Part shown: positions 30,380 through 46,300 of the stretch, one piece after another | Layout of the letters: every line of letters starts with the position of its first letter | Numbering within the stretch: position 1 is the stretch's first letter | Assembly (NCBI GenBank): GCA_010909165.1 | Contig: VJWM01000117.1 | Span: 832,501 to 896,500 of the forward strand | Reading direction: 5' to 3' | DNA length: 64,000 bases | From: Anthoceros angustus | Lineage: Eukaryota; Streptophyta; Anthocerotopsida; Anthocerotales; Anthocerotaceae | The notes under the pieces: model-generated | The model's database searches: none | What the model was told of the DNA's origin: nothing | The model's input: the letters and a program-made list of their open reading frames with translations, nothing else | Made by a program: the position numbers and the translations under genes

Positions 30380-30537
30380 TAAGTTTGGCCAGTTTCGCCG
30401 TCCATGTGGGAAGTTTCGCTGCGTGGGGCCTGCCTGCCTGCCAGGGCTGAAGGCCGCGGGATGTGGTGTGGCCTGGAGGAGCTCAGCACCTGGCTGGCCC
30501 TCATTCCATTCTAGCACTTCGCATAGCAGAGCAGAGC
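30380..30537 (+). promoter_or_regulatory. shared upstream module of ROCO copies
   Basis: The ~150 bp before the ROCO ATG is conserved at 29520-29651, 30380-30537 and 61090-61248 (GGAAGTTTCGCTGCGTGGGG, GAAGGCCGCGGGATGTGGTG). It probably contains the 5' UTR and proximal promoter. No TATA box is evident at a fixed distance. Confidence 0.5.
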
Positions 30538-33500
30538 ATGGCGGAAGAGCATGAGGCGGAGGATTGGCGCGCGCTGCCGGTTAAGCTGCAGCAGCTGCTG
30601 CGAGATCTGGGCCGGAATGCCTTGTCCCGTCTACCCTGGTCGCTGCATCATGAAGAGTATGGCCGCTACTTCAGTGGGCAAATCCGTGGTGATGAGGGAA
30701 GGCACTGGCGAGTGCGCAAGCGGGTGTTGACAGCCATTGCCAACTGCCGCAGGCTCGCGTCCATCGTGATTGACCACAGGTGGGCCATCGGCTTGGATCG
30801 GGAGGATGAAGTGTCGGTTCTGTTGGGGGGCCTGGCGTCCAACCCTTCCTGGATTCTGATGGCTGTGAAGGTTTTGGAAGGCAGGCGGCTTGCGAGGCTC
30901 TGGGCCAGCTTGTTGCATCCAGTCGCAGCTTACGAACACTTCAGCACCGAAGTTGGGCTTGATGCCGCGGACTGGGTGCCCTGGCCAAAGGCTTCAACAA
31001 GGATTCTGTCCTGGAGTTTGGTCTTAGACGGGAACGAGGTGGGAGGTGCTGAAGGGGCACAGCACCTGGCCCGCATTCTGGCCACGGCTCCCCGTCTCAA
31101 GGATCTGTCACTGAAAGACATCGGCATGGATGTGGCGGGAGCCCAGTGTATTGCAAATGCTCTTCCGCTCTGTGCCACGCTCCGGTATCTGGCGTTGGAT
31201 GATGGCGTTGCATTGCGGGGTCCCATTCCCGGCGGCCTCGGGCCCATGGGCACTGTGCTCAAACTTGCTTTCACCCGCGCGGATGAGGATGAGAATGCCT
31301 CCATCTCTGGCGTCACAGCTTCTTTGGATATCTCGAAGGATGGGGAGGCAGGCCTGGCAGACGCCCTGGCCGGAATGCTGCGCACCAACGATCGTATCGA
31401 GAGCTTGTCACACCACTCCATATGCTCTCATCCACGGCCTGGACGGGTTACGCCACAACTCCACCATATCTGAACTTCGTCTCCGGGACTCAGGCCATCA
31501 GCTGCGACGGATGTGTGGATGCGCCTTGTCCAGTTGCTCCCGGAATGCAAAGCACTGCGTGTCCTGGACTTGATCGCTGGGCCACGCCTCGTTCAAGAAA
31601 GAGTTGCTGAGATCCTTGGAGGGCAACGCATCTCTGAAAAGCTCGACATTTCTTCTGGGACGCCCTGGATCATGACATGTTTAGAGACTTGATGAACTGT
31701 ATTCAAGTCAACAAGACGTTACGGAGATCAACATCAGGGACAACATGGGAAGCGGAAGGAAAGGACGCAATCATCAATGCAGCCTTGGCAGGCAATGCCA
31801 CTCAAGAGGCTTACTGGCCTTTGCTCGTGGGCAGGCAAGGGCCTGTGATGCCCAAGGCTGGGCGCCTCTTCCTGTGCGGTGCCCTTTGGCAGGAAGACCA
31901 CTCTCCGCACCACCATGATTCGCGCATGGAGACGACACAGCCGCATCACTCAAGTTCCAGCTCAGCCAAGTTCCAGCTCGACTGAAGGGAAAAATATTTC
32001 GTGCTTGGCGACGGATGGCTTCCGTCACCGGTACCAGAACGGAAGGCATAGAAATCGAGGTGTTGCGCAACGACCATGATATGCAAGTTACCATGTGGGA
32101 TCTGGCTGGACAAGCTCACTACCGAGCTCTGCAAGACTACCTTTTCCGACCTTCAACCAAGCATGTGTCTTCCTGTTTGCGTTCAGCCCATTTGATGATC
32201 GGAAACGGAAACCTCCCCAACTGCATCCGCCTAATCTGCGTGATAACCTGCAGGACAGGTTCAGAAGGAGCTTGGCGTACTGGCTTAGGTTCATCAACTC
32301 CAATTGTCGCAACGTGGGCTCTACTTTGCCTCAAATATTTGTGGTGGCAACTCATGTGGATAAGATGAAGCGTTCTGATGCTCAAGCTCTACCGGATCTC
32401 CTACAACCCGTTCTGACACAGTTGGCCACCGAGTTTCAGCAGGTTGTTCACGTGCAAACAACACCACTCTTCTCCATGGACGCTCGATCTGCCAAGAGTG
32501 TGAAGCCCTTGCTGGACGCACTCATGGAATCGTTTCGAGCTCTATTTGCAACTAGACTGTTTTGGGTACCCGAGGTATGCAACCGATTGAGTGCTGATTT
32601 GACTGCCTGGGTATCCCAACATCCAGCTCAACCGATGGTGAGGAAACACCAACTTCAAACTTTGTTCCAAACCGAGCTGAAGAGTCTCCACGAAGGTGGG
32701 GTTCAAGCTGAGGGGGAACGATTGGAAGCCATTCTTGCCTATTTGCATGATGTGGGCAGTATCATCTGTTTTCAAGATACAGATGTTGTGGTGATAAATC
32801 CACACTGGATCAGTCACAATTTTTTAGGGCGACTCATTCACCTTCTAACCAGCATGTCTCCTAGAGGTTTGTCGCATTCCTCAGATGGATTTGTTGCTCA
32901 AAGTCTGCTTCATTCCACCTTGGATGAGATTCTCAGAGGCACACAAACGGAGGGGATTGAAAGGCAACATCTGGTATCATTGATGACCACTCTCAACTTA
33001 TGCTATGAAGAGGATGGGACTCGAGGTGTCGGATTCTTTGTTCCGTTCACCTTGGACGACGGTAAAGGTGACGCTCTTCCTGGTAGACGAAAGTTGAACT
33101 GGGAAACTGCTGATACAGCAAGCAATTACAACTACCTCGGAAGGAGGTTACAGTGCCTTGACAAGACGAAGACGTTTCTTGGTCCAGGCTTTTTCCTAGA
33201 TTCCAAGTACGATAACTACCAACATGTCTTTGTTTTGATGGTGTGTGTCTTCAACCTGTTTACTGACATTGTGGAGGTTTGCGTATTGCAGGTCTGCCTT
33301 CGAAAGGATTTGTTAACCGGATTCCATGGCATGCAACCTCATCAATATCGTATTGAACGCAACCTCATCAACTTTTGTGTGATGGTATGGTTGTGTTTTG
33401 GAAAGCAGTGGGGATATCGGAGAGGACACCGGAGACATCGGTGACCATATTGATATTCTGGTGAGGTCATCCAAGAGCAAAGATGAAACTATCGAGTTTC

Positions 33501-34803
33501 TCAAGGAACATGTGATTGCAAAGTTGAAATCTTTTGTGCTTCCCTGAAGGCAGTCCGGGAGTCGAGCTTGTGGAAGGAATTATCAGGACCGAGTGTGTCG
33601 AAAACCTCACACTCTGTATCTACCGGCATAACCAGTCAGTGCTAACGCAGGATTTGCTCAAGTGTGTTTTGCAGACCAACAAGACTGTACAGGGAGATTT
33701 TCTCCTCAATGGATCTGGCCGACTTCAAATGGTGGTGGCCAGAATGTCCTGAAGCCTCTTTGAGAGTGCCTTTGAGGGAGCTGATGAGCTCTTAAGTACT
33801 GGTGAAGTCTTGGATGTCTTGCAAAGGCGACGAACAGGTCTCCTTCAAACCATATCCAACATAGATGCAGCTGTAGAGGAAGTCCTGCCTACAGAGAAGG
33901 GTGCTCGCACAACAAGACGCACCAGTTCAAACGTCTCGGTTTGTCAGCATCCGACGTACTATATCCCTCCCTGGAACAACTCACTCGGAGATGGGGAGCA
34001 ACTGTTGCAAACCATCAATCAAGGGATAAGAGATTTGAAGCACACCGTGAAAATGGTGGAGACAGAGGTGAAAGCAGTGGGTGTCAAAGTGGATAGAATT
34101 GGCAAGACTTTGCAACTTATCCAACATGAGATGAGCGCTATCAAGACTAGGCAGGAAGCTACTGAACAATTCTTGCTTGCTAAGATGGATGAGATTATGA
34201 ATTTCTCTGCAGAATTAGAACGCAGTCAGATACCCAGACGTCCCTACATCACCACTGCAGACGTGGGTTTAGCACAGAGATTGATTGCAGGGGTGCGTGT
34301 GGGCAAAGCGGCTAAGCTGCACTTCATGTGCGAAAACATCTTTGGGAATCACATCGTGGAGGGCCAAACTGGATTTGACTTGACATTGGAGGATGCGAAG
34401 TGGAAGTGGATCAGGCCCTTAGCAATCAACGGTATCAAGGTTTTGGTTTTCCTGGCTGGCCTACATGTGGCTGCCGGCATTGGGAATGCGGTTCCCGACC
34501 CTTCACCAGCTTGGATGGAGCGCTGTATCTCACTGCGGCCTCTCTGGACGCAGCCTGTCCCATTTAAATCTGGACCTGACAGGTCCATCGCTGGAGCCAG
34601 AACATTCCCGTGCAAGAGGCATGGATTGCTCTGAAGAATCTGTTGCAGCCGTTGCTGAGGGATCAAATGGCTGACAAATTCCAACTGCACAAGGTGCAAT
34701 ATCGGAAACGGCAGGATGGAGGACGAGGAGTGGCATGGGTTTGCGAACGGTGTATGCGGAGGGAATTAGACAAGTCTATCAGCCGCTCTGACGGGAGCAA
34801 CTA
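30538..34803 (+). pseudogene. TORNADO1-like LRR-Roc-COR gene, copy C (most complete)
   Basis: Plant ROCO family (LRR, Roc GTPase, COR), the architecture of TORNADO1. The LRR part (30538-31690) has ribonuclease-inhibitor type repeats such as LVLDGNEVGGAEGAQHLA and ALPLCATLRYLALDDG. Roc starts at 31873 with G-A-P-L-A-G-K-T-T, one base short (GGCAGGAAG against GGCAGGGAAG in copy A). The G3 box is WDLAGQAHYRALQDY and the G4-like box is VVATHVDKMK (about 32340-32370). COR spans 32570-33240 (VGSIICFQDTDVVVINPHW). A 51 nt intron-like segment lies at 33241-33291. The post-COR block (VEGIIRTECVENLTLC), coiled-coil linker (34040-34170) and C-terminal helices (GIKVLVFLAGLHVAAGIG) follow. One frame is open from the Roc middle through COR (32152-33444). 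At least five frameshifts elsewhere make it a pseudogene, or a gene with sequence errors. Confidence 0.9.
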
Positions 34804-34959
34804 GAACGTCGTGTGTTGCAGCCTAACTTTGGCATTTGCAGGATGACTCTAGGAGCCATCTGCATCATGTGATTGGATAATGGTAGGTAGACAGGCATTA
34901 GACTGTAGAGCCTAATCCTGCTGTATCTTACATCACTCTTTGCGAAATCCCACCTTTGT

Positions 34960-35100
34960 CGAATTCGTCCCTTTTGGTTGTTCAAGCCTCTGACTCTTCC
35001 AGAACTGTGGAGGGCCCTGGTTGGTGAAGGAGGGATCCTCCAGAGTGAGCATGCATCAGTGGCCAGGAATGACATCGTGCCCTGCACCTTGGAGTAATGA
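34960..35100 (+). repeat. ROCO 3' flank repeat
   Basis: Shared with 39715-39900 and 58085-58275: GGCCCTGGTTGGTGAAGG, then GAGCATGCAT and TGGCCAGGAATGAC. It travels with ROCO pieces and marks the block duplicated along the region. Confidence 0.8.
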
Positions 35101-35259
35101 CTAACACAAATTTGATCTGTGCATCTGTAGATTTTAGGTACCAACGTCTTGGGAAGAACAGCCAACCTGAGCTGGGACAAGCTGCCAAGACTTGGAAATG
35201 GCGAAACTTTCTGGTGCAGGTCCTTACTCCTTCAGGTAGTCGGTCTTACAGGCAGCAAT

Positions 35260-36260
35260 TGTTCACTACTCATGGTAAGACTTGCCTTGCCAAGGTTTGC
35301 AAGTTACTGATGCCATCGTGTGTCCGGAACGCACTTGGTGAAAATACAGGTGTCACATGTACTGCCAGGATAGCAGGATATGCCCAGCAGGGGCATGGGC
35401 CCACGAACCCTTGGTCTCTATGGTGCGATAAAGGTTAGGCATGGATGTTCGCGCCTCCTGCAAAGGAGGACACCATATATCTGGAGACGGCGATGCAACC
35501 TATGTGCAGACTAGAGAGCAAGCAACGTGTTTGTGGCCAGCACTGGTAACGGAGATGGTATGCTAGAGACATTATGTAGCACTGTTTGCAGCAAACCTAT
35601 GAGCTCGTCACACGGCGTGTTCTCGATTGCGTTTCTCAGCCAGTTGTGGGATATGGAGCTATTGCATTATAGATAGTTCCGGTACCGGTGACATGTTTCG
35701 TGCTTCAGGCCTCGTAGATCGTTTGAATTGATAAATTGTCAAATGTGCAGAGAAACGACATACCTGCAAGTTCACAGGTTTTGAAATTGGGGTGCTAGCA
35801 AGCTGGAGGTTATACTCATGGTGGACCTCCTGCTCCTGCAATTGGGATTTTGCAGCTGGACTCTGGAGGCCTTCTTTCCCAGGCTTTAGAAAATCCTGCT
35901 GTCAGGAGAGATCATGGTTCTCCACAATCTCTGGCAGTTCACTCAAGTTTGCTTTAGACATGTCCAAAGGGTAACCAATACACATGCACGGACTTGTGAA
36001 AGCAGTGCGTCCAAGGTGAGATACCGATTGCAAATCACCTCTTCAATGTCCACTGGCTCACTCGGCTAGCAAGAGACATTGCCTGAAGAGACATCCGTCA
36101 TCTGGATGCACCAGGCTACACCCGCCATGAAGGAGACAGTAAAGTGGACTTTGAGTTGGTCCAGAGAATGAAACAGGATGGCTTGCAACCAGCCGGTATC
36201 GCATTCCTTAGTGTACTGACTGAGGCGGATGCTAGGATGGCGGCAGGAGTTAGGATGGCG
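35260..36260 (+). pseudogene. scattered PPR fragments
   Basis: IAGYAQQGHG at about 35370-35400 and FELVQRMKQDGLQPAGIAFL at about 36148-36210 are typical PPR repeat pieces. The ~700 bp between them is not recognisable. No complete repeat or DYW domain is present. Confidence 0.5.
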
Positions 36261-36429
36261 GCAGGTGCACGGCCGGATTTTTGATCAAGGAAGGACGATT
36301 TCTCTGCCTAAGTCTGTTTCCTTCAGGAGTCCTGCGGGTGCCCCAGGGAAACTGTCGTGACCTGGCGGGACCCTGTCTACTCAGTTTACAGGGTCCAGCC
36401 CTGAAACTGATCCCTGATGTATCCACTTC

Positions 36430-36727
36430 TGGCTGGGTAGGATAGATTTTTGGTTTGTGAATGTTCTAGTGATGTCGTGAGCTTCCTCTGGACTGCAGAA
36501 TTAGGATCAGCAGCTGTACGTGTCATGAGATGGCAGGGTTTGAGCTGCTGCACGGTACTGTACGAAGAAAGTGATCCCGAAAACATTACTGACAAACACC
36601 TTTGGCTTGTTCGCAGATACGTAACTACATTCACTGACGGAGGCATCACTGAATACAGTAATCTGCAAACAAGCCGAAGGTGGTTTATCATTAATGCTTG
36701 TCGAGGTGACCTTGTCACAAGTGGGAA
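36430..36727 (+). pseudogene. caspase-like p20 fragment joined to MetAP2
   Basis: The sequence parallels the other caspase-like loci: ITDKHLWLVR in one frame, FIINACRG at 36686-36708 in another. It passes after ~20 bp into a MetAP2 exon at about 36730. The p10 half is missing. The segment carries the best paired of the three caspase-like palindromes. Confidence 0.5.
36576..36704. repeat. caspase-like palindrome, locus 3
   Basis: Left CACCTTTGGCTTGTTCGCAG and right CTGCAAACAAGCCGAAGGTG pair over 24-25 nt, with further pairing out to ~60 nt per arm. Both arms carry GCAGAT where the other loci have GCCAGAG and GCCGCAA. Confidence 0.8.
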
Positions 36728-39575
<2,848 letters not shown>

Positions 39576-40005
39576 TGGGAGCTACTCAAACGACGTGTGT
39601 TGCAGCATCACCCAGGATTTGGTACATGACTGGAGGAGCGATCTGCACCACGTGATTGGGTAGTGGTATAAGGATGTGTAGCCAATCCTGCTTTGTTTCA
39701 CATCAGTCTTTGCTGATGGCCACCTCTGAATTCATCTTTTGAGTGGTTCAAGATTGTGACTCTTGAACACGTTCCAGAATTCATGAACAACAGCAGGCCC
39801 CTGGTTGGTGAAGGGAGGATGCTCCGGTCTGAGCATGCATGAATGGCCAGGAATGACACCCTGCCCTGCTCCATGAGTAATGGCTATTTCAAACTTCCAT
39901 CTGTGCATCAGTATCTTGTAACAACGGCCAAGCCGGGGGACAAGCAAGAGGCCTGCAGCTGGCTGCAAGAGCTTGCTTAACTGATCACAGCAGTTCCATT
40001 ATGTT
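39576..40005 (+). repeat. ROCO 3' flank repeat, second copy
   Basis: 39715-39900 matches 34960-35100 and 58085-58275. The remainder shows no gene. The stretch TTATGTTATGTTCGCTGCAA at 39999-40018 is nearly repeated at 53377, again upstream of a MetAP2 copy. Confidence 0.7.
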
Positions 40006-40036
40006 ATGTTCGCTGCAAAAAGGTACTTGCTCACAC

Positions 40037-40163
40037 CTTTCGAGTCTTTTCCATCGCCGCTCAAGTCGGCCACTTCTCCGGGATCCTCTACCACATCTTG
40101 GACCTTGAGCTTGGCAAGAGCGTCCTCCAGAGGTGGGCTCTTCTTCACGGACGGGCAATTCAT
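40037..40163 (-). pseudogene. MAP2: MetAP2 exon 1, inverted
   Basis: The minus strand encodes MNCPSVKKSPPLEDALAKLK and VQDVVEDPGE, the same exon that lies in plus orientation at 54210-54336. Here it points away from the MetAP2 exons that follow at 40307, so it cannot be spliced to them. The exon encodes a charged N-terminal extension outside the catalytic domain. Confidence 0.85.
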
Positions 40164-40306
40164 GGTCCAACACTCACAGGACGACGCGATGGAAGTTCCT
40201 GTTCTGGTAGGGCTCTTGGAGAAAATGTAAAGTTGAGTTTTTGAGTCAGGGAGGTTGTTTGGTTTTAATCCTGTGCCGTAACTTTCTTTGTTCACTGGAA
40301 CCCCAG

Positions 40307-41329
<1,023 letters not shown>

Positions 41330-41509
41330 TAAGCGCCTTCTCCTCCCCCGAGTGCGCGTTTGTATAAGCTGTTTTGAAGCCGTATCAGCAGCTGCGGCGG
41401 TCTTTGGTTGTACACAAGTTTGGTAATTGTAATTGGTCGGTTTATGGAATTCTTCAAGGTGTGTAGCCTTGGCCGTGTTTGTTCTCGAAGATCGTGGTAA
41501 TCTGTACCT

Positions 41510-42338
41510 TCAAACATGGATGATGCCCGCATCGAGGGCAGCATCACAAGCTTGGCAAGGCACTTGGCGCAGTCCCTTACAAGCTTTGCAAACCAAGGTG
41601 AGGTCGTCGGCAGGACCGGGTTGCATCATCTCGCTCTTCTGCAACCATCCCATGCTCCATCTCTCCCTGTCCTGTAGGGAACAACAGAGCAGGGTGGGTA
41701 ACCATGGCGGGTCGTCACTGCCAGATGCACGACTTGACAATCCAGCCACATACCTTCAAGTTCCTAGAATTCACCCAGAATCGAGAGCTGTGGTCGCAGG
41801 TTGCAACCATCTCCAGGAACCAGCCCTGTCCCTCGGTTCTGCGCTTCGAGGCCACCAGAAAGTGGCGCCACCCGAAGGTCCTCTCCATGGCTGTCCACTT
41901 GGACCCCACGATCCTCTCCATAGCCACGGGATTGGAGGCGTGGTACCCGCCCTTGGCAAGCCTTCCCTGCCCCTTGCACGCCCGGCAAGCCACCTGACGC
42001 ATTCCTGAATTCACACCACGCCGGGTGGGGTCACATCGCTCAGTCAGGCTCCCTCACCATGGGCTTCTGGAAGCTGGCATGCAAGCGTCAGGTGCAGAAC
42101 TCTTCCAACCTCTGCACTTCAGGCACCTGGCCTTGGGGTATAGGTCATCCAGCCTTTTAACGAACTGGGATCCAGACGCAGGGCCTTCTCCTTCTCCCCC
42201 TCCCTCTCCCTCTCCCTCTCCCTTTGCTTCTGCCAGTGCTCTGCATTGCAGTCTCATCGTCGCAGTGGAGCGTGTGATTTGAAGCACATATCCTGCTCCT
42301 GGGACACACACGCGCCTCAGCCTGTGAGTAGATTGCAC
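41510..42338 (-). CDS. DnaJ-type zinc-finger protein, intact
   Basis: Three exons on the minus strand (42338-42110, 42004-41754, 41671-41510) with GT-AG introns of 105 and 82 nt give an open frame of 213 residues. Four CxxC pairs are visible: CLKC in exon 1, CRACKGQG at the start of exon 2, and CKACKGLRQVPCQAC near the C-terminus, as in the cysteine-rich domain of DnaJ. Between them lies a conserved plant block (WTAMERTFGWRHF, GWFLEMVATCD, RFWVNSRNLK). The first ~35 residues are Arg-rich with few acids, compatible with a plastid transit peptide (inference). A Glu/Gly run follows. This is the only gene in the window that I can splice without a frameshift. A decayed copy is at 56.86-57.4 kb. 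Confidence 0.8.
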
Positions 42339-43350
42339 CGAATTGCCCTATCATGGCTAGGGTATATGGACCTGATTCCAGCCACCGTCCAATACCGATT
42401 CCGTGCCAGCATAGAGCGGGACATCTCGACACAGCCATCTCGTGCTTCAGTCCATGGACAGGAGCTTTGGCCCCTGATCCGCCAAAGAAAAAAATCCCGG
42501 GTCCGAGACACTCCATGCACTCTATGTAAATCAATTAACCCTGTGCTCTGCCGACGAACCTATTAATCCTAATTAATGCACGTAGGCATTTGTCCGTTAC
42601 AGGAAGGATCAGACCTCGAGTTTGAGATTATGAGAAACGTTCCGCGATGTAAATTCATCTTTATGTAGCTACTGTCTGCGGTTCGAGATGGTCATGTCTA
42701 GCTCATTTCCGAAAACCCAAGAGAACAACCATTTACAGAGATAGTTCAACCACCATTTCTCGTATAGTGCACATACTCTATTTACCAATATAGTATGTGC
42801 TCTATACAAAAAAAAGCTAATCGTCTCACGGAGAGGACTCAAGCAAATTCATACGTATGACCTTCCCTCACCCAAACCTAAACTCGCAACCTCTCTTTTC
42901 ATCACTCACGACCTATTGCCTGAAATTATTTCTCAATGGAGAAAACCATATACGGCCAGCACCTGCATCACAGAATGTGCACATCCAATCAGTGTTCGTC
43001 CAACAAGAGGACTTCGACCCCTTTTCACAAAGCGGACGCCCCCAAAGACGGACACCTACTGGGAAACAGTAAGTGCCACTTCGTTCCTTAGGATTGGCGC
43101 CCGCACGTTCACACCAAGGCCTCCCCTACGATAAAACAATCCTGAGTGAGAAACTTGCACAAATGCGCATCATCAAACTGCAAATTTTGTGTAGGCCGGC
43201 TATGGAATGGACAGTACAAGCTCACGTCGGATTCGATACTTACAACCGCTGAAATGAGTACATCTGTTGCAGCCCATCTCAAGGGAACCAAGAACTGTGC
43301 TTGACATCAGGTAGGAGGACGTCATGCATGGTCTTGGTAAGGATAGAATA
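42339..43350. other. intergenic
   Basis: Region between two minus-strand genes. It contains the upstream region of the zinc-finger gene and the 3' side of importin-11. Short plus-strand frames at 42857-43134 have no recognisable domain. Nothing else seen. Confidence 0.5.
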
Positions 43351-46300
43351 CTACATCATTAGCTGCTGCAGCTGGCTAAGAATAGAAGGAGGGAGCCGAG
43401 CCATGGCAGCATTGAATGCAGCTTCACCATGCAGAGCTGCACAAGTGTTCAGTTTCTCCTTCAGCATGGGGCCAAAGGTGACTTTTGACTGGATCTGTGT
43501 TGAACGCCTGCAGCCACACGGCAAGACCAGTAAAAAATGCAATCATTAATGCCCAAAGCCCTAGAGTTTCTTGTGTCGGAAAAAACCTGACTCTTCCTAG
43601 CATCCCCACTTTCGGCACTTCCAGATATACTGTCACTGTCCTCGCTGTCACAACAATCGGCATTACGTTAAGCAGCATGTGGACTGCGGACAGTAAATGC
43701 ACAGGCAGCACCTAAAGCTCCTTGGCTCACCTTGCAATAACCCTTTTGGTCTCTCTCGGTGTCACACAAGACACTTGTACAGACACTGCACAAGACAATA
43801 TACATAACAAGTCAGTATTCACATGTTTTAGTCAAACAGTAATCCAACAGTAGTAACCTTGCACACCTCAAAATTTGGTCGAGTCTATCCAAAATTTGTG
43901 GCTCCTGAGTGTCAGCAGAATGCAAAGGGCCAGCGCACACCTTCCTCTTGTCATTTGTTGTCAGCGAGTCGACCTTCACATGGACAGGCTGGGCTAATCA
44001 GTTACCCTGGAAGGGCCTCTGCCTGGAATAGACTTCATGACCTATGCTCTAGTTTGTCAAAAGATCACTTACAAAAGAGAAGTATACAAGCATAAGTTGT
44101 CACATAAGTGGAAACACGACTACCTTGTCCAGCCAGGCATCAATGAATGGGAAGAGTGCACTTTGACCAACTACAACCCCTGTCTGTTTCAGAGCAAGGG
44201 CGAGGGATGGTTGCGAGGTGAGTTGGGCAAAGAACAAGCTATTTTGTACAAGGACTCTTCCCAGAACTGCTCCAGATGATGCCCTCACAGTGTCACTCTC
44301 ACTTTCACCAGTGATCACCAAGATAAAAGCTTCTGAGATACAGTAATTTAAGAAAAAGTTTTAGGTCCTGAACACTGTCAACATAGCAGCAAGGCAACTG
44401 AACCACAGAAAGGACAGACATCAGTTACCTGGAGAACACCTTCCAGAAGGGGTGGAGCTTCGCCTGGAAACCACTGCACAACCAACACTTAGCAGGTGTG
44501 AGCATATGGATAATTCAAAATTTTCTTTTCCACAACGATGGATAGGTTTCCATTGCAATATCATGTACATGCGCACCTGAATGAGAGTATCAACGACGGG
44601 CAAGGTGCACAACATCCTTCTCTTTCACATTTCCAATAACTAGATCAAGGATCTTGACAACACCAGCTGCATGCTCAAGAAAATCAGCCCCACCAAGGAG
44701 GATGTAATTTGTAGTTATCTTCATAGCAACCTGAGTGCATGAACTGAACATGAAGCCTCACCAATAACAAGCAAAAATGCAATAAGAACCTAGTTACTGA
44801 CAGGTATAACAAGATAACTTTTTACAAAGTTGCATACCTCTAAATGGTCGAAGTTTCTCTCCATGGCCAAGACCAAGTGTGGATACAGATTAAGAAGCCG
44901 AGGCACCATAGCTGGAGCATGCTTTAGAGTAGTTTGCCACAGCTGCATTTGGTGGCAATGGACAAGAGCACGCAGTTACAAGCAAATACTTCAAGTGACT
45001 ACAGAAATCTGGCATAAAAGCTTAGCAGAATATTTTGTTACCTGTAAACCATCCTCCAGCATTGTCAGTTCGTCTGGTTGGTTGACATTGGTGCAAATTT
45101 CTAATATTGGAAAGAGCAGCTCATAGCACATGGGCGAATTGGGACCAAGTGAGCTAAGCAGCCTTTGTAGACCTAAAATCGCTTGAATCCGCATCAAACT
45201 CTGTCCAGCTGAGTCTTGCCACACCTGATGTTCATTGTCATTATTCAACACATGAGACCCTTAGCAACAATAGGCTGCACTGAATTTCAGCTGCTCCAAA
45301 GTATGGACACACAGGTAAGATGCTTATGCCTCCAAAACCTGTGCAACTCTGCAGGCTGAAGCGTAGTCTCAACACTATGAGGATGCTGCTAAAGCCATAA
45401 GTCAGCTGACCATGCAGCAGGCCAGTGTCAGCACCAGACCTTACCTGGGGTAAAAATGCAAGAACTTTGTCCACGCAGCAAATGACTTTCTCACCAAGGC
45501 GGTCAACTATCACTGATACAAGCTCAAAAATTTGAAGCTGTGAACAAAGCCAAAGAAAGAATCATGATCGACAGAGCATAGCACAAGAGTGTAACTGAAG
45601 TCAATTATCACAACTTAATTACCTTGGATTCAAACTCCTGGCATGTTTTCATCAGGTTGATCGAAAGTTGCAGACAACTTGGCACAAATTCGACAAAGTC
45701 GTCTTCATAGAATGAGCAGTCGTCTACTAAGTTTCTTAATGAATGACAGGCAGCCAGCTGTGGCACACAGAAATCCATGAAGTTAAACAAGTAGTACCTA
45801 AAACTCACAGGTGCTGAGCCTACAGATGAGATTGGAATACTGAGGGCCTTACTTGAACTGCCAAGTCATTGTCTCCCAGAAGTCCTAACAGGGATGCATA
45901 TACAGAACGCCTCAACCCTTCCTTGATCTATTGCAGTGTCATTTAGTTAGCTTCAACACAGACCATGGCCTACAAGCTGCAACTTTTCATGACAAAGAGT
46001 TCACCACAACAACGTATGCACCACAAGATGTCTCACTATCTATATATCTTGCCAGGTGCTTCCGTTCTCAGGGGAGAGCAGGTCCCTTTAGACATGAGGC
46101 ACCAGATGGCAGACACAACCACCAAGGTGCTAGAGTAGAAACAAATTCCAAAGTATTGCTTCTTGGAGGATATAACACTGCCATAATTTGTGTGTGGGAC
46201 GTACCTTGCTCACCCACTGGCCCAAAAGAAATGCCACCCTTCTCCGTAGAATACGATTGTTTGGATGCTGGTTGTAAATTTCCTGTGAAAGGGTATTTTC

